DNA of 64,000 nucleotides from Anaerolineales bacterium (GCA_023382595.1 JAHDWB010000005.1:62001-126000), one strand, 5' to 3'; shown: positions 51,746 through 61,178, numbered from the stretch's first letter. Notes: generated by a model not told the origin, from the sequence alone. Numbers and translations are program-made.

Positions 51746-52396
51746 ATGATTACGCTGGAATTTCACTGCCATACTTCCGCCTCAAAAGATTCCCTCACCC
51801 GCCCTGAAGATCTGGTCAACACGGCGCGCAGAAAGGGCTTGGACCGCCTCGTCATTACCGATCACAACTCGATCCAAGGCGCGTTGGCGGCTCAGAGGCT
51901 CGACCCGGAGCTGGTGATTGTTGGCGAAGAGATCATGACGACGAAGGGGGAGATTCTCGCGGCGTTTGTGCAGGAGGAAATTCCGCCGGGTTTGACGCCG
52001 GAGGAAACGATTGGACGCTTGAAGGAGCAGGGTGCGTTTATCAGCGTTTCGCATCCGTATGATACGCATCGCAAGGGCGGCTGGATGGAAGATGATTTAC
52101 TGGAGATCATCCCCCATGTGGATGCGATTGAGATTTTCAACTCACGCTGTATGGATCCGCGCTTCAATCATCGGGCGGAGTTGTTTGCACAGCGGTACAA
52201 TCTCGCAGGGACGGTTGGCTCTGATGCGCATGCGGCGTTCGAGGTGGGCACATCCGTCATGGTGTTGGACCCGTTTGAAGGTCCGCAGGGGATGCGAGAG
52301 GTGATTCGTCAGGCGAAGTTCAAGACGAAGTTATCCCCCTGGTGGGTGCATCTCGTCTCGCGGTATGCATCCATAAAGAAGAAGATCAATCGTTGA
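51746..52396 (+). CDS. PHP-domain metal-dependent phosphoesterase
   Basis: The 216-residue product has the PHP motifs: FHCHTSASKDS, ITDHNSI, the Glu region GEEI, SHPYD and SDAHA (late), all metal ligands. The family includes 3',5'-nucleoside bisphosphate phosphatases and other small phosphoesterases; the substrate is unknown. It is divergent from the SPFH operon and may share its control region. The last 11 bp overlap the convergent transporter gene. Confidence 0.82.
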   Translation: MITLEFHCHTSASKDSLTRPEDLVNTARRKGLDRLVITDHNSIQGALAAQRLDPELVIVGEEIMTTKGEILAAFVQEEIPPGLTPEETIGRLKEQGAFISVSHPYDTHRKGGWMEDDLLEIIPHVDAIEIFNSRCMDPRFNHRAELFAQRYNLAGTVGSDAHAAFEVGTSVMVLDPFEGPQGMREVIRQAKFKTKLSPWWVHLVSRYASIKKKINR

Positions 52397-53621
52397 CCGG
52401 AAGAAACCGTTCCTGTTTTCCCAGCCGCAGGTGGAGTGCGTAAAATCCGAGCGCAGAGACGGCGCATAAAACCCCGCCGATGTACCAGAGCAGGTTGGGG
52501 TTGAAGTTGTCGAGGATGATGCCTGCCAGCATGGGCGCGAAGGTGGATGGGAGCAGCCAGGTGAGACTGAAGACCGCCATGTAACGCCCGCGCATTTCTT
52601 CGGGGGCGAAGTTGGCGGCGAGGGTCTGGCTTGTGGGCATGATGAGCATCTCGCCGATGGTGATGACCACAATCGCGGACATGAACAACCAGTACGCGGC
52701 GACGAAGCCGAACATGCTGAAGCCGATCATATAGAACAACGTGCCGAGCGCCATGATGATAAAAGGCGGGCGATGCTTGATGCGGCGCGAAACCCAGAAT
52801 TGAAAAAGAATGACGGTGATGGCGCTGGTGGTCATCAGAAAACCATAACCCTGCGGATTGATGCTGTGATTGTCGCGCAGATACACGGAGAGCGAGTTGT
52901 ACATTTGTTGATACACCGCGCTCATCAGGATGGCGGCGACGATGAACGCGCCAAAGGCAAAATCCTTGAGGACGACGCCGTAGCCTTTGATGGTCTGCCA
53001 GAACGATTCGTGCGGCTGGTTCTCATCGTGGTGATGCTCGGGCTTGGTCTCGGGCATGAGCTTGAAAAAGATGACCGCCACGATGCAGCTGACGATGGCG
53101 TCGATGACGAACAATAGCGTGAATGAGTAATTGGCGACGAAGCCGCCGATGCTCGGTCCGATGATCCAGGCTAAATTGCGGACGACGCGCATCAACCCGA
53201 ACCCTTCCTGTCTCTGTTTCTCGGTCAGGATGTCCGCCATCATGGCTTGGTGCGCAGGACCCGCCACATCCGAGAGCAAGCCGATGAAGGCGGCAAGCGG
53301 GAACAACACCGCCAGCGAGTTGACGAATCCCAGAGAGAGCGTGCTGAGCGCGCTGAAGACCAAGCCGAACAGGATCAACTTGCGGCGTCCGAAACGATCC
53401 GTCAATGCGCCGCCGATCATGTTGCCGGCAATGCCGAAGATGGAGAAGGTGGCAAGCACCATGCCCGCCTGCGTCATCCCGACGTTGAATTTGCCTGTGA
53501 TGTAGAGCGAGAAGAAGGGGAAGAGCAGCGTCCCGCCGATGCTGTCGATGAAGAAGGTCAGGACGATGATCCAGAACTTTTGCGGGAACTCGTGATAGAG
53601 TTTGCGTAAGCGGGTGAGCAT
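52386..53621 (-). CDS. Major facilitator superfamily transporter
   Basis: The 411-residue product has about twelve membrane helices, the MFS signature GGALTDRFGRRKLILFG between helices 2 and 3, and a His-rich central loop (EHHHDENQPHE). It is probably a drug or sugar efflux protein; the substrate cannot be told. TATAAT lies 8 nt before the ATG, no Shine-Dalgarno. Confidence 0.85.
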   Translation of the reverse strand: MLTRLRKLYHEFPQKFWIIVLTFFIDSIGGTLLFPFFSLYITGKFNVGMTQAGMVLATFSIFGIAGNMIGGALTDRFGRRKLILFGLVFSALSTLSLGFVNSLAVLFPLAAFIGLLSDVAGPAHQAMMADILTEKQRQEGFGLMRVVRNLAWIIGPSIGGFVANYSFTLLFVIDAIVSCIVAVIFFKLMPETKPEHHHDENQPHESFWQTIKGYGVVLKDFAFGAFIVAAILMSAVYQQMYNSLSVYLRDNHSINPQGYGFLMTTSAITVILFQFWVSRRIKHRPPFIIMALGTLFYMIGFSMFGFVAAYWLFMSAIVVITIGEMLIMPTSQTLAANFAPEEMRGRYMAVFSLTWLLPSTFAPMLAGIILDNFNPNLLWYIGGVLCAVSALGFYALHLRLGKQERFLPVND

Positions 53622-53656
53622 AGTTCTTGATTATAGAACGGATGTTTTATTTGTCA

Positions 53657-53698
53657 AGAAGAAAAATCCCGCCTCAAAGGCGGGGATTTTTCTTCTTT
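53657..53698. terminator. Rho-independent terminator
   Basis: Arms AAGAAGAAAAATCCCGCC and GGCGGGGATTTTTCTTCTT (one bulged base) just past the YggT gene stop; it also lies upstream of the transporter start. T-runs occur in both directions. Confidence 0.75.
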
Positions 53699-53705
53699 CA
53701 TATTT

Positions 53706-54080
53706 TTATTTCATTCGTGCGAACAGGATCCAAATCAGCTGGATGATGATCCAACCGAGCAGCCCGTAGACCACGATGGCGATCAGGGAGAAGAATTCGA
53801 CCTCGATGCCTTCGAAACTGGGTGTGCGCGTGAGTCCCTGGAACATCCACAGGAAAGGTTGTGTGATGAAATAGATCAGGCTGGCGAATGGATTCTGCGG
53901 ATTAGCAGCCATCAACTTGAGCAGGAAGCGCAAGCCGATCATGCCATTCAACACACCGAATCCCAACTGGATCAGCCCGGTGATGCGGCGCAGAGTGCCC
54001 TCATTGAGGGTGAACACTCGCACTGCCGAAGTGCGGTTCGTTGAGGTTTGGATCTGATCTGTGTTATTGATCTGGTTCAT
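53706..54080 (-). CDS. YggT family membrane protein
   Basis: The 124-residue product has an N-terminal Asn/Thr-rich cytoplasmic head and a YggT-like core: FGVLNGMIGLRFLLKLMAANPQNPFASLIYFITQPFLWMFQGLTRTP, with two or three membrane helices. YggT proteins lie near cell-division genes in many bacteria and affect osmotic shock response; the exact role is unknown. AAAGGAGATGAC precedes the ATG. Confidence 0.78.
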   Translation of the reverse strand: MNQINNTDQIQTSTNRTSAVRVFTLNEGTLRRITGLIQLGFGVLNGMIGLRFLLKLMAANPQNPFASLIYFITQPFLWMFQGLTRTPSFEGIEVEFFSLIAIVVYGLLGWIIIQLIWILFARMK

Positions 54081-54301
54081 GTCATCTCCTTTCTTCAAAC
54101 AGAACCAAAGCGATGGCAATCAACGCCCCCGCCTTGTGGATTCTTAACCTTTGAAAATGAAGGTCAAATTAAAAGAAGCGCACTTTTTGATAAAAAATAG
54201 GAAATTTGGGTGAATAAGAACCCTGCCATTATGACGGTTTTTATTGCAACAAGTAAATGGTCAAAACTGCCTGTCACCTTTGCGAAATTACATTTGTCTA
54301 T

Positions 54302-54330
54302 TTGACATCCTCCTGTTTTTTTGCTAAACT
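54302..54330 (+). promoter_or_regulatory. Promoter of the purine catabolic cluster
   Basis: A perfect TTGACA (54302-54307), a 17-nt spacer and TAAACT (54325-54330), 57 nt before the 8-oxoguanine deaminase ATG. Confidence 0.75.
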
Positions 54331-54332
54331 AC

Positions 54333-54349
54333 AATTTGTCAGACAAATT
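54333..54349 (+). promoter_or_regulatory. Operator-like palindrome at the transcription start
   Basis: AATTTGTCAGACAAATT is a perfect 8+1+8 palindrome directly after the -10 box, so a bound protein would block transcription. The GntR-family protein of the same cluster is the obvious candidate to bind it. Confidence 0.6.
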
Positions 54350-54387
54350 TGCCAGTGCACATAGAATCCGCTAAAGGCCGAACAAAA

Positions 54388-55764
54388 ATGACGACCCTCC
54401 TCATCAAAAACGCATATCTTGTCACCATGGATGACCACCAGCGGGAGATTCCCGAGGGTGGTCTTTTTATTCGGGACGGGTTCATCGAGCAGGTCGGTGC
54501 AACAAGCGAACTCCCGCAAAGCGCTGATGAAGTGCTCGATCTCAAAGGTCACGTCGTCGTGCCGGGGTTGGTCAACACGCACCATCACTTTTACCAGACC
54601 CTCACGCGCGCCGTCCCTGCCGCGCAGGATGCCAACCTTTTCAACTGGCTCAAAACGCTTTATCCCATCTGGGCGAAAATTCAGCCCGATGATATTTTTA
54701 TCTCGACTCAGACCGCACTGGCGGAACTTGCCCTTTCGGGATGCACCACCGCCTCGGATCATCTCTACCTGTATCCAAACGCCTCAAAACTGGACGATGA
54801 AATTGCCGCTGCTCTCGAACTTGGTCTGCGGCTGCAAGCTTCACGCGGCTCGATGAGCCTCGGCGAATCCAAAGGCGGACTCCCGCCTGACAGCGTGGTG
54901 GATAGCGAAGAGAACATCCTCAAAGACTCCCAGCGTCTCATCGAACAATATCACGACTCCAAACCCGGCGCGATGACCCAGATCGTGCTTGCGCCGTGCT
55001 CGCCATTCAGCGTCACCTCGGACCTGATGAAACAGTCCGCCAAACTGGCGCGGGAATACGGCGTGCACCTCCATACGCATCTCGCCGAAACCGAAGACGA
55101 AGAACAATTCTGCATGCAGATGTTCGGTCATCGTCCCGTCGGCTATATGCAGGAGGTCGATTGGGTTGGCGATGATGTCTGGTTTGCACATGCCGTCTGG
55201 GTCAATGACGAGGAGATCCAAGTCTTTGCCAGGCACAACTGCGGCGTGGCGCATTGTCCCACCTCGAACATGCGGCTGGCGTCAGGGATCGCTCCGATCA
55301 AAGAATACCGGAAGGCAGGCGTGAACGTAGGTCTGGGCGTGGACGGCTCCGCTTCCAACGACGGCTCGCATCTGCTGGCGGAAGTCCGCAACGCGATGCT
55401 GGTCTCGCGTGTCAAGGAAGGGCTGACCGGCTATTCCCTTTCCAATGATCCGAATCGAAAATTGATGACCGCCCGCGAAGCCTTGTACCTCGGCACACGC
55501 GGCGGCGCGGCGGTGCTGGGACGCAACGACATCGGCTCGCTCGAAGTTGGCAAATGCGCCGATTTCTTCGTTGTGAACTTGAACAAGCTCGGCTTTGCTG
55601 GCATGCACGACCCTGTTTCTGCCATCGTCTTCGGTCAATCCGTCAACGTGGATTACACCGTGGTCGGCGGGAAGTTTGTGGTGAAGGAAGGTCAACTCGC
55701 AACGGTTGACCGAGGCGTGTTGATCGAAAAGCACAACAAAGCGGCAAGACGATTGCTTTCGTAA
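54388..55764 (+). CDS. 8-oxoguanine deaminase
   Basis: The 458-residue amidohydrolase has the metal motifs NTHHHFYQ, LHTHLAETEDE, HAVWVNDEE and GLGVDGSASND. The stretches SGCTTASDHLYLYPN, QASRGSMSLG and GGLPPDSVVD are those of the 8-oxoguanine deaminase branch, which makes urate and ammonia. A related branch is SsnA of the enteric yge cluster. No Shine-Dalgarno is seen before the ATG. First gene of the cluster. Confidence 0.85.
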   Translation: MTTLLIKNAYLVTMDDHQREIPEGGLFIRDGFIEQVGATSELPQSADEVLDLKGHVVVPGLVNTHHHFYQTLTRAVPAAQDANLFNWLKTLYPIWAKIQPDDIFISTQTALAELALSGCTTASDHLYLYPNASKLDDEIAAALELGLRLQASRGSMSLGESKGGLPPDSVVDSEENILKDSQRLIEQYHDSKPGAMTQIVLAPCSPFSVTSDLMKQSAKLAREYGVHLHTHLAETEDEEQFCMQMFGHRPVGYMQEVDWVGDDVWFAHAVWVNDEEIQVFARHNCGVAHCPTSNMRLASGIAPIKEYRKAGVNVGLGVDGSASNDGSHLLAEVRNAMLVSRVKEGLTGYSLSNDPNRKLMTAREALYLGTRGGAAVLGRNDIGSLEVGKCADFFVVNLNKLGFAGMHDPVSAIVFGQSVNVDYTVVGGKFVVKEGQLATVDRGVLIEKHNKAARRLLS

Positions 55765-55770
55765 AAGATA

Positions 55771-57348
55771 ATGAACTATTCAAGAAGAGAAAACGCGGTC
55801 ATTATTTTTCTCCCGCTGGCAGTTTACCTGCTGCTGGTCATCCGCAGTGCGTGGATATCGGATGATGCGATCATCACCTTCCGGGCGGTGGAGAATTTTC
55901 TGGCAGGGTATGGCTTGGGATATAACCCGTATGTCCGCGTGCAGGTTTTTACCCATCCATTGTGGATGTTCCTGATCGCGCTGGTTTATTTCGTGAGCGG
56001 TTTGTTCCTGCCCAGCGTGCCGAACGCGCTGTTTTATATCACGTTCTTCCTATCCATCCTTTTCTCTTTTCTCGCTGTTTTCCTCCTGTTGACCCGCATT
56101 TCCAAACCCGGCATTCTTTCGCTTGGTCTGGCGGCATTGACCCTCGTGCTCTCCAATGGCTTTATGGATTTTTCCACCTCCGGGCTGGAGAATCCGTTGA
56201 CCCATTTTTTGCTGGTGGTCTTCGTCATTGCCTTTCTGATTGAGAAGCCAAACCTTTTGCTTTTGTCCCTCATCTCTTCGCTCATCATGCTCAATCGGGT
56301 GGATGCTTTCTTGATGGTCTTGCCTGCCTTGCTCTACGCTTGGTGGACCTCCAGCCAGCGCAAAACAGATCTGGGAAGAATCCTGCTTGGGTTTGTTCCC
56401 ATGCTTTTGTGGGAGTTGTTTTCCCTCTTCTATTTCGGCTTTCTGTTCCCAAATACGGCATATGCAAAACTGAATACGGGCATCTCCAACAGCCTGCTCA
56501 TCCTGCAGGGACTCGACTACTTCCTCAACGCGATCAACTGGGATACGGTCACGATCTTTGGCATCCTGCTGGCGGGAGTCGTCTTGTATCTTGAGCCGAA
56601 AAAAAAGCAGGTTTCCTTATTCTCCGGTGTATTGTTGTATTTGATGTATATTGTTTGGATCGGCGGTGACTTTTTCGCAAGCCGTTTCTTCTCTGCGCCC
56701 CTGCTTTTGTCTGTGGCAGTTGTTTCAAGTCAACTCGCTGTGAAGCAGTTTCAATTGCTCGCCTTGGGTGTGGTGGTCTTGCTGGGCGTGTTCTCCATCC
56801 GCTCGCCGCTTTGGTCTTCGAACATGGTCGCTTATTTGCCGGAGTATCAGATCACCGATGCCAATGCCATTGCCGACCAGCGTTTGCATTATTTCGGCAA
56901 CGACCGGAAGGGTCAATATAATAGTCTGGTTGAAAATGGTTTCCGTGAATATGAATGGGGTTCAACATTTGCAGGAGATCAATGGCGTTTTACCGGCTTT
57001 GAAGATGCCTATATTGCAGAGGCGCTTGGCAAACCCGGCTACAGCAAAGGTCCAAATATATACGTGATCGATTACTATGCCCTGTCCGATCATTTGTTGG
57101 CGCGTTTGCCGGTCTCGGAATGGGAAATTGGACACTTCCGCCGTGACCTGCCTGAAGGGTATCTTGAAACATTGCAAACCGGTGAGAACCAGATCGCCGA
57201 CCCGGACCTTGCACTGTATTATGAGAAATTGCATGTTGTCGTTACGAGTCCGTTGAGCGATTGGGATCGTATTTCTGAGATCTGGAAGCTCAACACTGGT
57301 CAATATGACTATTTGTTGGAACGATATAATCAGCGCAATCCACATTGA
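55771..57348 (+). CDS. GT-C-like multi-pass membrane protein (putative glycosyltransferase)
   Basis: The 525-residue product has about ten membrane helices in the first 340 residues and a soluble tail. The first loop WISDDAIITFRAVENFLAGYGLGYNP with FTHPLWM fits the GT-C (mannosyltransferase-like) plan with catalytic Asp-Asp. It is 6 nt downstream of the 8-oxoguanine deaminase and 17 nt before the adenine deaminase, so it is cotranscribed, but no link to purine metabolism is evident. Confidence 0.65.
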   Translation: MNYSRRENAVIIFLPLAVYLLLVIRSAWISDDAIITFRAVENFLAGYGLGYNPYVRVQVFTHPLWMFLIALVYFVSGLFLPSVPNALFYITFFLSILFSFLAVFLLLTRISKPGILSLGLAALTLVLSNGFMDFSTSGLENPLTHFLLVVFVIAFLIEKPNLLLLSLISSLIMLNRVDAFLMVLPALLYAWWTSSQRKTDLGRILLGFVPMLLWELFSLFYFGFLFPNTAYAKLNTGISNSLLILQGLDYFLNAINWDTVTIFGILLAGVVLYLEPKKKQVSLFSGVLLYLMYIVWIGGDFFASRFFSAPLLLSVAVVSSQLAVKQFQLLALGVVVLLGVFSIRSPLWSSNMVAYLPEYQITDANAIADQRLHYFGNDRKGQYNSLVENGFREYEWGSTFAGDQWRFTGFEDAYIAEALGKPGYSKGPNIYVIDYYALSDHLLARLPVSEWEIGHFRRDLPEGYLETLQTGENQIADPDLALYYEKLHVVVTSPLSDWDRISEIWKLNTGQYDYLLERYNQRNPH

Positions 57349-57365
57349 TTTGTTTGGAGATATTT

Positions 57366-59162
57366 ATGACATCATCCACAAAACTGACTACTGCCCTCAT
57401 CGACGTTTCCATGGGGCGCGCATACGCCGACCTCGTCATTCGCGGTGGGAGATGGGTGAGCGTGCAGTCGGGCGAGATCATCCAAAATACGGATGTGGCT
57501 GTGGTGCAGGGACGCATTGCCTTTGTCGGGCATGATGCCAGCCACACCATTGGCAAGAAAACGAAGGTGATTGAAGCGAACGGGCGCTATCTCGTCCCCG
57601 GTTTACTGGACGCGCACATGCATGTTGAGTCGGGCATGGTCACAGTGACGGAATTCGTCCGTGCGGTGGCGGTGCGCGGCACAACGGGCATGTTCATCGA
57701 TCCGCATGAGATCGCGAATGTCTTCGGTCTCAAAGGCGTGAAATTGATGGTGGACGAGGCGCAGAAACAGCCCGTTCACGTCTGGGTGCAGATGCCCTCA
57801 TGTGTTCCGTCCGCGCCGGGGTTGGAGACGCCCGGTTCGTCCATCGGTCCGAAGGAAGTTGCCGAAGCAATGAAGTGGAAGGGCATCATCGGTTTGGGTG
57901 AAATGATGAACTTCCCCGGCGTGTTCATGGGCGATAAAAAGATGATCGATGAAATGTCCGCGACACGCGCGGCAGGCAAGGTGATCGGCGGGCATTACGC
58001 CTCGCCCGATCTCGGACTGCCGTTTCATGGGTATGTGGCGGGCGGGGCGGAGGACGACCACGAAGGCACGCGGTTGGATGATGCGATTGCGCGTGTGCGT
58101 CAGGGCATGAAGGCGATGCTGCGCTACGGCTCGGCGTGGTTCGACGTTGCCGCACAGGTCAAAGCCATCACTGAAAAGAAACTGGATTCGCGCCGCTTCA
58201 TCTTGTGTACGGATGATTCTCATGCCGAAACTTTGACTCAAGAGGGGCATATGGACCGCGTCCTGCGGCATGCCATCAGCGAAGGCTTGAACCCGATGAC
58301 CGCCATCCAGATGATGACCATCAACACGGCGGAGCATTTCGGTCTCACGAGAGAGATGGGCATGATCGCGCCCGGTCGCTGGGCGGATGTGGTGCTCGTG
58401 GAAGACTTGATGAATTTCAAAGCGGATATGGTCATTGCGAAGGGGCAGGTCATCGCAGAGAAGGGCGAATGGCAGGTCAAACTGCCGGTGGTGAAATACC
58501 CCAAGTGGGTCACCAACTCCATTCATTTGAAGAAAAAACTCACAGCCGAGGATTTTGTCCTTCGGACAAGGGCAGACGACGGGGCGGAGATCGATGCGAA
58601 TGTCATCGGGGTGATCGAGAATCAAGCGCCGACCCGTCATCTTAAGTTGAAGGTCAAAGCCGGGAAGGGCGAAGTCAAGGCGGATATGAAACGCGACATT
58701 GCGAAGATCGCGCTGGTGGAACGCCATCGCGCGACGGGCAAGGTCGTGGTCGGTTTGGTGAAGGGATTTGAATTTACGCGCAAATGCGCCATCGGCTCGA
58801 CGGTTGCGCACGACAGCCATCACATGATCGTGGTCGGCACGGATGATGAAAACATGGCAATTGCCGCGAATGAATTGGCGAAGTGCGGCGGCGGTCAGGT
58901 GGTGGTGCTGGATGGCAAAGTCGTTGGGCTGGTGGAATTCCCGATCGCGGGGCTGATGTCCAACGAACGCGCGGATATTGTGGCAAAGAAAGCTGGCACG
59001 GTTTTGGAAGGCTTCAAGATGTGCGGCAGCGAGTTGAATAATCCCAATATGCAGTTGAGTTTGCTGGCGCTGGTGGTCATCCCGGAATTGCGTATTTCGG
59101 ACAAGGGGCTTGTGGATGTGACGCGGTTCGATTTCATCCCGGTGCTGGAAGATCAAGGATAA
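57366..59162 (+). CDS. ade: Adenine deaminase
   Basis: The 598-residue product is a full-length Ade: GLLDAHMHVESGM, IDPHEIANV, GEMMNFPGV, GHYASP, CTDDSHAETL and the late HDSHHMIVVGT motif with MSNERAD. It converts adenine to hypoxanthine and ammonia. GGAG lies 7 nt before ATG 57366. It fits with the other purine genes around it. Confidence 0.93.
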   Translation: MTSSTKLTTALIDVSMGRAYADLVIRGGRWVSVQSGEIIQNTDVAVVQGRIAFVGHDASHTIGKKTKVIEANGRYLVPGLLDAHMHVESGMVTVTEFVRAVAVRGTTGMFIDPHEIANVFGLKGVKLMVDEAQKQPVHVWVQMPSCVPSAPGLETPGSSIGPKEVAEAMKWKGIIGLGEMMNFPGVFMGDKKMIDEMSATRAAGKVIGGHYASPDLGLPFHGYVAGGAEDDHEGTRLDDAIARVRQGMKAMLRYGSAWFDVAAQVKAITEKKLDSRRFILCTDDSHAETLTQEGHMDRVLRHAISEGLNPMTAIQMMTINTAEHFGLTREMGMIAPGRWADVVLVEDLMNFKADMVIAKGQVIAEKGEWQVKLPVVKYPKWVTNSIHLKKKLTAEDFVLRTRADDGAEIDANVIGVIENQAPTRHLKLKVKAGKGEVKADMKRDIAKIALVERHRATGKVVVGLVKGFEFTRKCAIGSTVAHDSHHMIVVGTDDENMAIAANELAKCGGGQVVVLDGKVVGLVEFPIAGLMSNERADIVAKKAGTVLEGFKMCGSELNNPNMQLSLLALVVIPELRISDKGLVDVTRFDFIPVLEDQG

Positions 59163-59198
59163 CCGCATGGCGTTCTGCGGAAAAAAGTGAGAATCGAC

Positions 59199-59915
59199 AT
59201 GGCTAATTTTCCATTCCAACGTTTGCAGGGTGACCTTGCAAAAATTATTAACACAGCGCCGGCGGGACAGCGGCTTCCATCCGAGCCTGACCTTGCAAAG
59301 CAGCTCGGTGTTTCACGCGCCACTCTGCGCGAAGCAATGCGCTCGTTCGAAACACAGGGTTTGATCCGCAGGCGTCAGGGGTCCGGTACATTCGTGGTTG
59401 GCAAAATGCAGGCACTCGATAGTGGATTGGAAGTGCTCGAAAGCCTCGAAACCATCGCGAAGCGTATGGGCTTGGAGGTGTCTGTCAGCGACCTGAACAT
59501 CGAAACGATTTCTGCGGATGCCGAGCTCGCGGCGAATTTGAACGTCCCGGTGGATGAGGAACTGACCCGCGTGCGCCGCGTCATCCGCACGGACAACAGA
59601 CCTGTGGCATATCTGGTGGATATCCTGCCTGTGGATATCCTGCGCACGGACGACCTGCCGTCCAATTTCAACGGCTCGGTACTGGACCTTTTGCTTGAAC
59701 GCGGCGACCCGTTGACCACCTCCCGTGCGAACGTCAGCGCGATCGGCGCCTCGGCGGATGTGGCGAAGCCGCTGGAGATCCAGCGCGACGATGTGTTGTT
59801 GCATTTCAACTCCCAATTGTTCGATTCGAACGGCAGGCTTGTGGATTATTCGTTGAGCTATTTTATTCCGGGCTATTTCAACTTCCACGTGGTACGACGC
59901 GTTGGAGGAAGTTGA
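59199..59915 (+). CDS. GntR-family regulator with UTRA domain
   Basis: The 238-residue product has a winged HTH of the GntR type (GQRLPSEPDLAKQLGVSRATLREAM, RRRQGSGTFV) and a UTRA ligand domain (about 85-235). HutC-type regulators respond to small metabolites. Being within the purine cluster, it likely represses that cluster; the palindrome at 54333 is a candidate site. ATG 59199 is chosen; a GTG at 59187 is possible. Confidence 0.87.
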   Translation: MANFPFQRLQGDLAKIINTAPAGQRLPSEPDLAKQLGVSRATLREAMRSFETQGLIRRRQGSGTFVVGKMQALDSGLEVLESLETIAKRMGLEVSVSDLNIETISADAELAANLNVPVDEELTRVRRVIRTDNRPVAYLVDILPVDILRTDDLPSNFNGSVLDLLLERGDPLTTSRANVSAIGASADVAKPLEIQRDDVLLHFNSQLFDSNGRLVDYSLSYFIPGYFNFHVVRRVGGS

Positions 59916-59978
59916 CTGTAAGCGCAAAATAAAACTTGGCGGACTCAATAACCGCCTCATGATTGATTAGGAGAAACC

Positions 59979-61178
59979 ATGACAGATAAAACGCAAGAGA
60001 TCCAAAAGCGCGTGGAAGCGGCGCGCGAAGACATCATCAAGTTCATGCGGGAGATCGTTGCGATCCCTTCCATGGAATCGCAGATCGGGGCGGTTGGCGA
60101 GCGCATTCAAGCGGAAATGAAAAAGCTTGGCTATGATGAGATCCGCTTCGACAAGATGGGCAACACCATCGGGCGTATCGGTAACGGCGAGAAAGTGATC
60201 GTATTCGACTCGCACATTGATACGGTCGGCATCGGTGATCCCGCTTCTTGGGAATGGGATCCGTTCGTTGGCAAGGTGGAGAATGGCGTTCTCTATGCGC
60301 GCGGTGCATGTGATGAAAAGAACAGCACGCCCGGCATGATTTATGGGCTTGCGATCGCGCGGGACCTCGGTCTGCTCGACGGCTGGACCGCTTACTACTT
60401 CGGCAACATGGAAGAATGGTGTGATGGGATCGCTCCGAACACCTTTGTGGAAGTAGACCCGAAGATCAAGCCCGATTTTGTTGTCATCGGCGAGCCGACC
60501 AGGATGCTGGTGTATCGTGGTCATAAAGGACGCCTTGAAATGAAAGTGACTGCCAAGGGCAAGTCTGCTCATGCGGCGAGCAACCATCTTGGTGATAACG
60601 CCATTTACAAACTTCTGCCTGTCATTGCAGGCATCCGCGATCTGGAGCCGAAACTGGGCGACCATGAATTTCTCGGTCATGGCAAGATCACGGTCAGTGA
60701 TATGCATGTCAAGACACCGTCCATCAATGCCGTTCCGGATGAAGCCATCATCTACATTGACCGCCGTATGACCTTCGGAGAGACGAAGGAAGCGGTTAAG
60801 AAGCAGATCGAAGAATTGATCCCCGCCGAATTCAAGGATACGGTCAAACTGGAAGAATTGTTCTATGATGAACCTTCCTACACGGGCTTTGTCTTCCCTG
60901 TGGATAAATATTTCCCCGCATGGGCGTACGAAGAAACCCACCCGTTGGTGCAGGCTGGACAGGAAGCACGCAAGTTGATCGGTCTGCCTGATGCGCCGAG
61001 CGGCAAGTGGAATTTCTCGACGAACGGCATCTACTGGGCTGGCAAGGCTGGGATTCCCTCCATCGGCTTTGGTCCCGGTGATGAAGAGACCGCGCACACC
61101 GTCAACGACAGTGTATCGCTGGATGACATGGTAAAGGCAACGGAGTTCTACGCGATACTGCCCAGCTTGATCAAATGA
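59979..61178 (+). CDS. M20-family metallohydrolase, YgeY-like
   Basis: The 399-residue product has the M20 motifs: VFDSHIDTV, GRGACDEKNSTPG-type metal/linker region (CDEKN), the catalytic Glu-Glu in GNMEEWCDG, VVIGEPTRM and the late HTVNDS. It matches the YgeY group found in yge purine-degradation clusters, where it is thought to hydrolyse a peptide-like or carbamoyl amino acid intermediate. AGGAG lies 5 nt before the ATG. Confidence 0.8.
   Translation: MTDKTQEIQKRVEAAREDIIKFMREIVAIPSMESQIGAVGERIQAEMKKLGYDEIRFDKMGNTIGRIGNGEKVIVFDSHIDTVGIGDPASWEWDPFVGKVENGVLYARGACDEKNSTPGMIYGLAIARDLGLLDGWTAYYFGNMEEWCDGIAPNTFVEVDPKIKPDFVVIGEPTRMLVYRGHKGRLEMKVTAKGKSAHAASNHLGDNAIYKLLPVIAGIRDLEPKLGDHEFLGHGKITVSDMHVKTPSINAVPDEAIIYIDRRMTFGETKEAVKKQIEELIPAEFKDTVKLEELFYDEPSYTGFVFPVDKYFPAWAYEETHPLVQAGQEARKLIGLPDAPSGKWNFSTNGIYWAGKAGIPSIGFGPGDEETAHTVNDSVSLDDMVKATEFYAILPSLIK

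Larger units (their letters stand above)
54081..54387. other. AT-rich intergenic control region
   Basis: About 300 bases of AT-rich DNA without a gene. It holds the promoter and operator-like palindrome of the purine cluster at its right end. Confidence 0.6.

Noticed and set aside
57798-59219. Minus-strand open frame of 473 codons
   Set aside because: Antisense to the adenine deaminase gene; His/Arg-rich composition typical of a shadow frame in GC-rich DNA.
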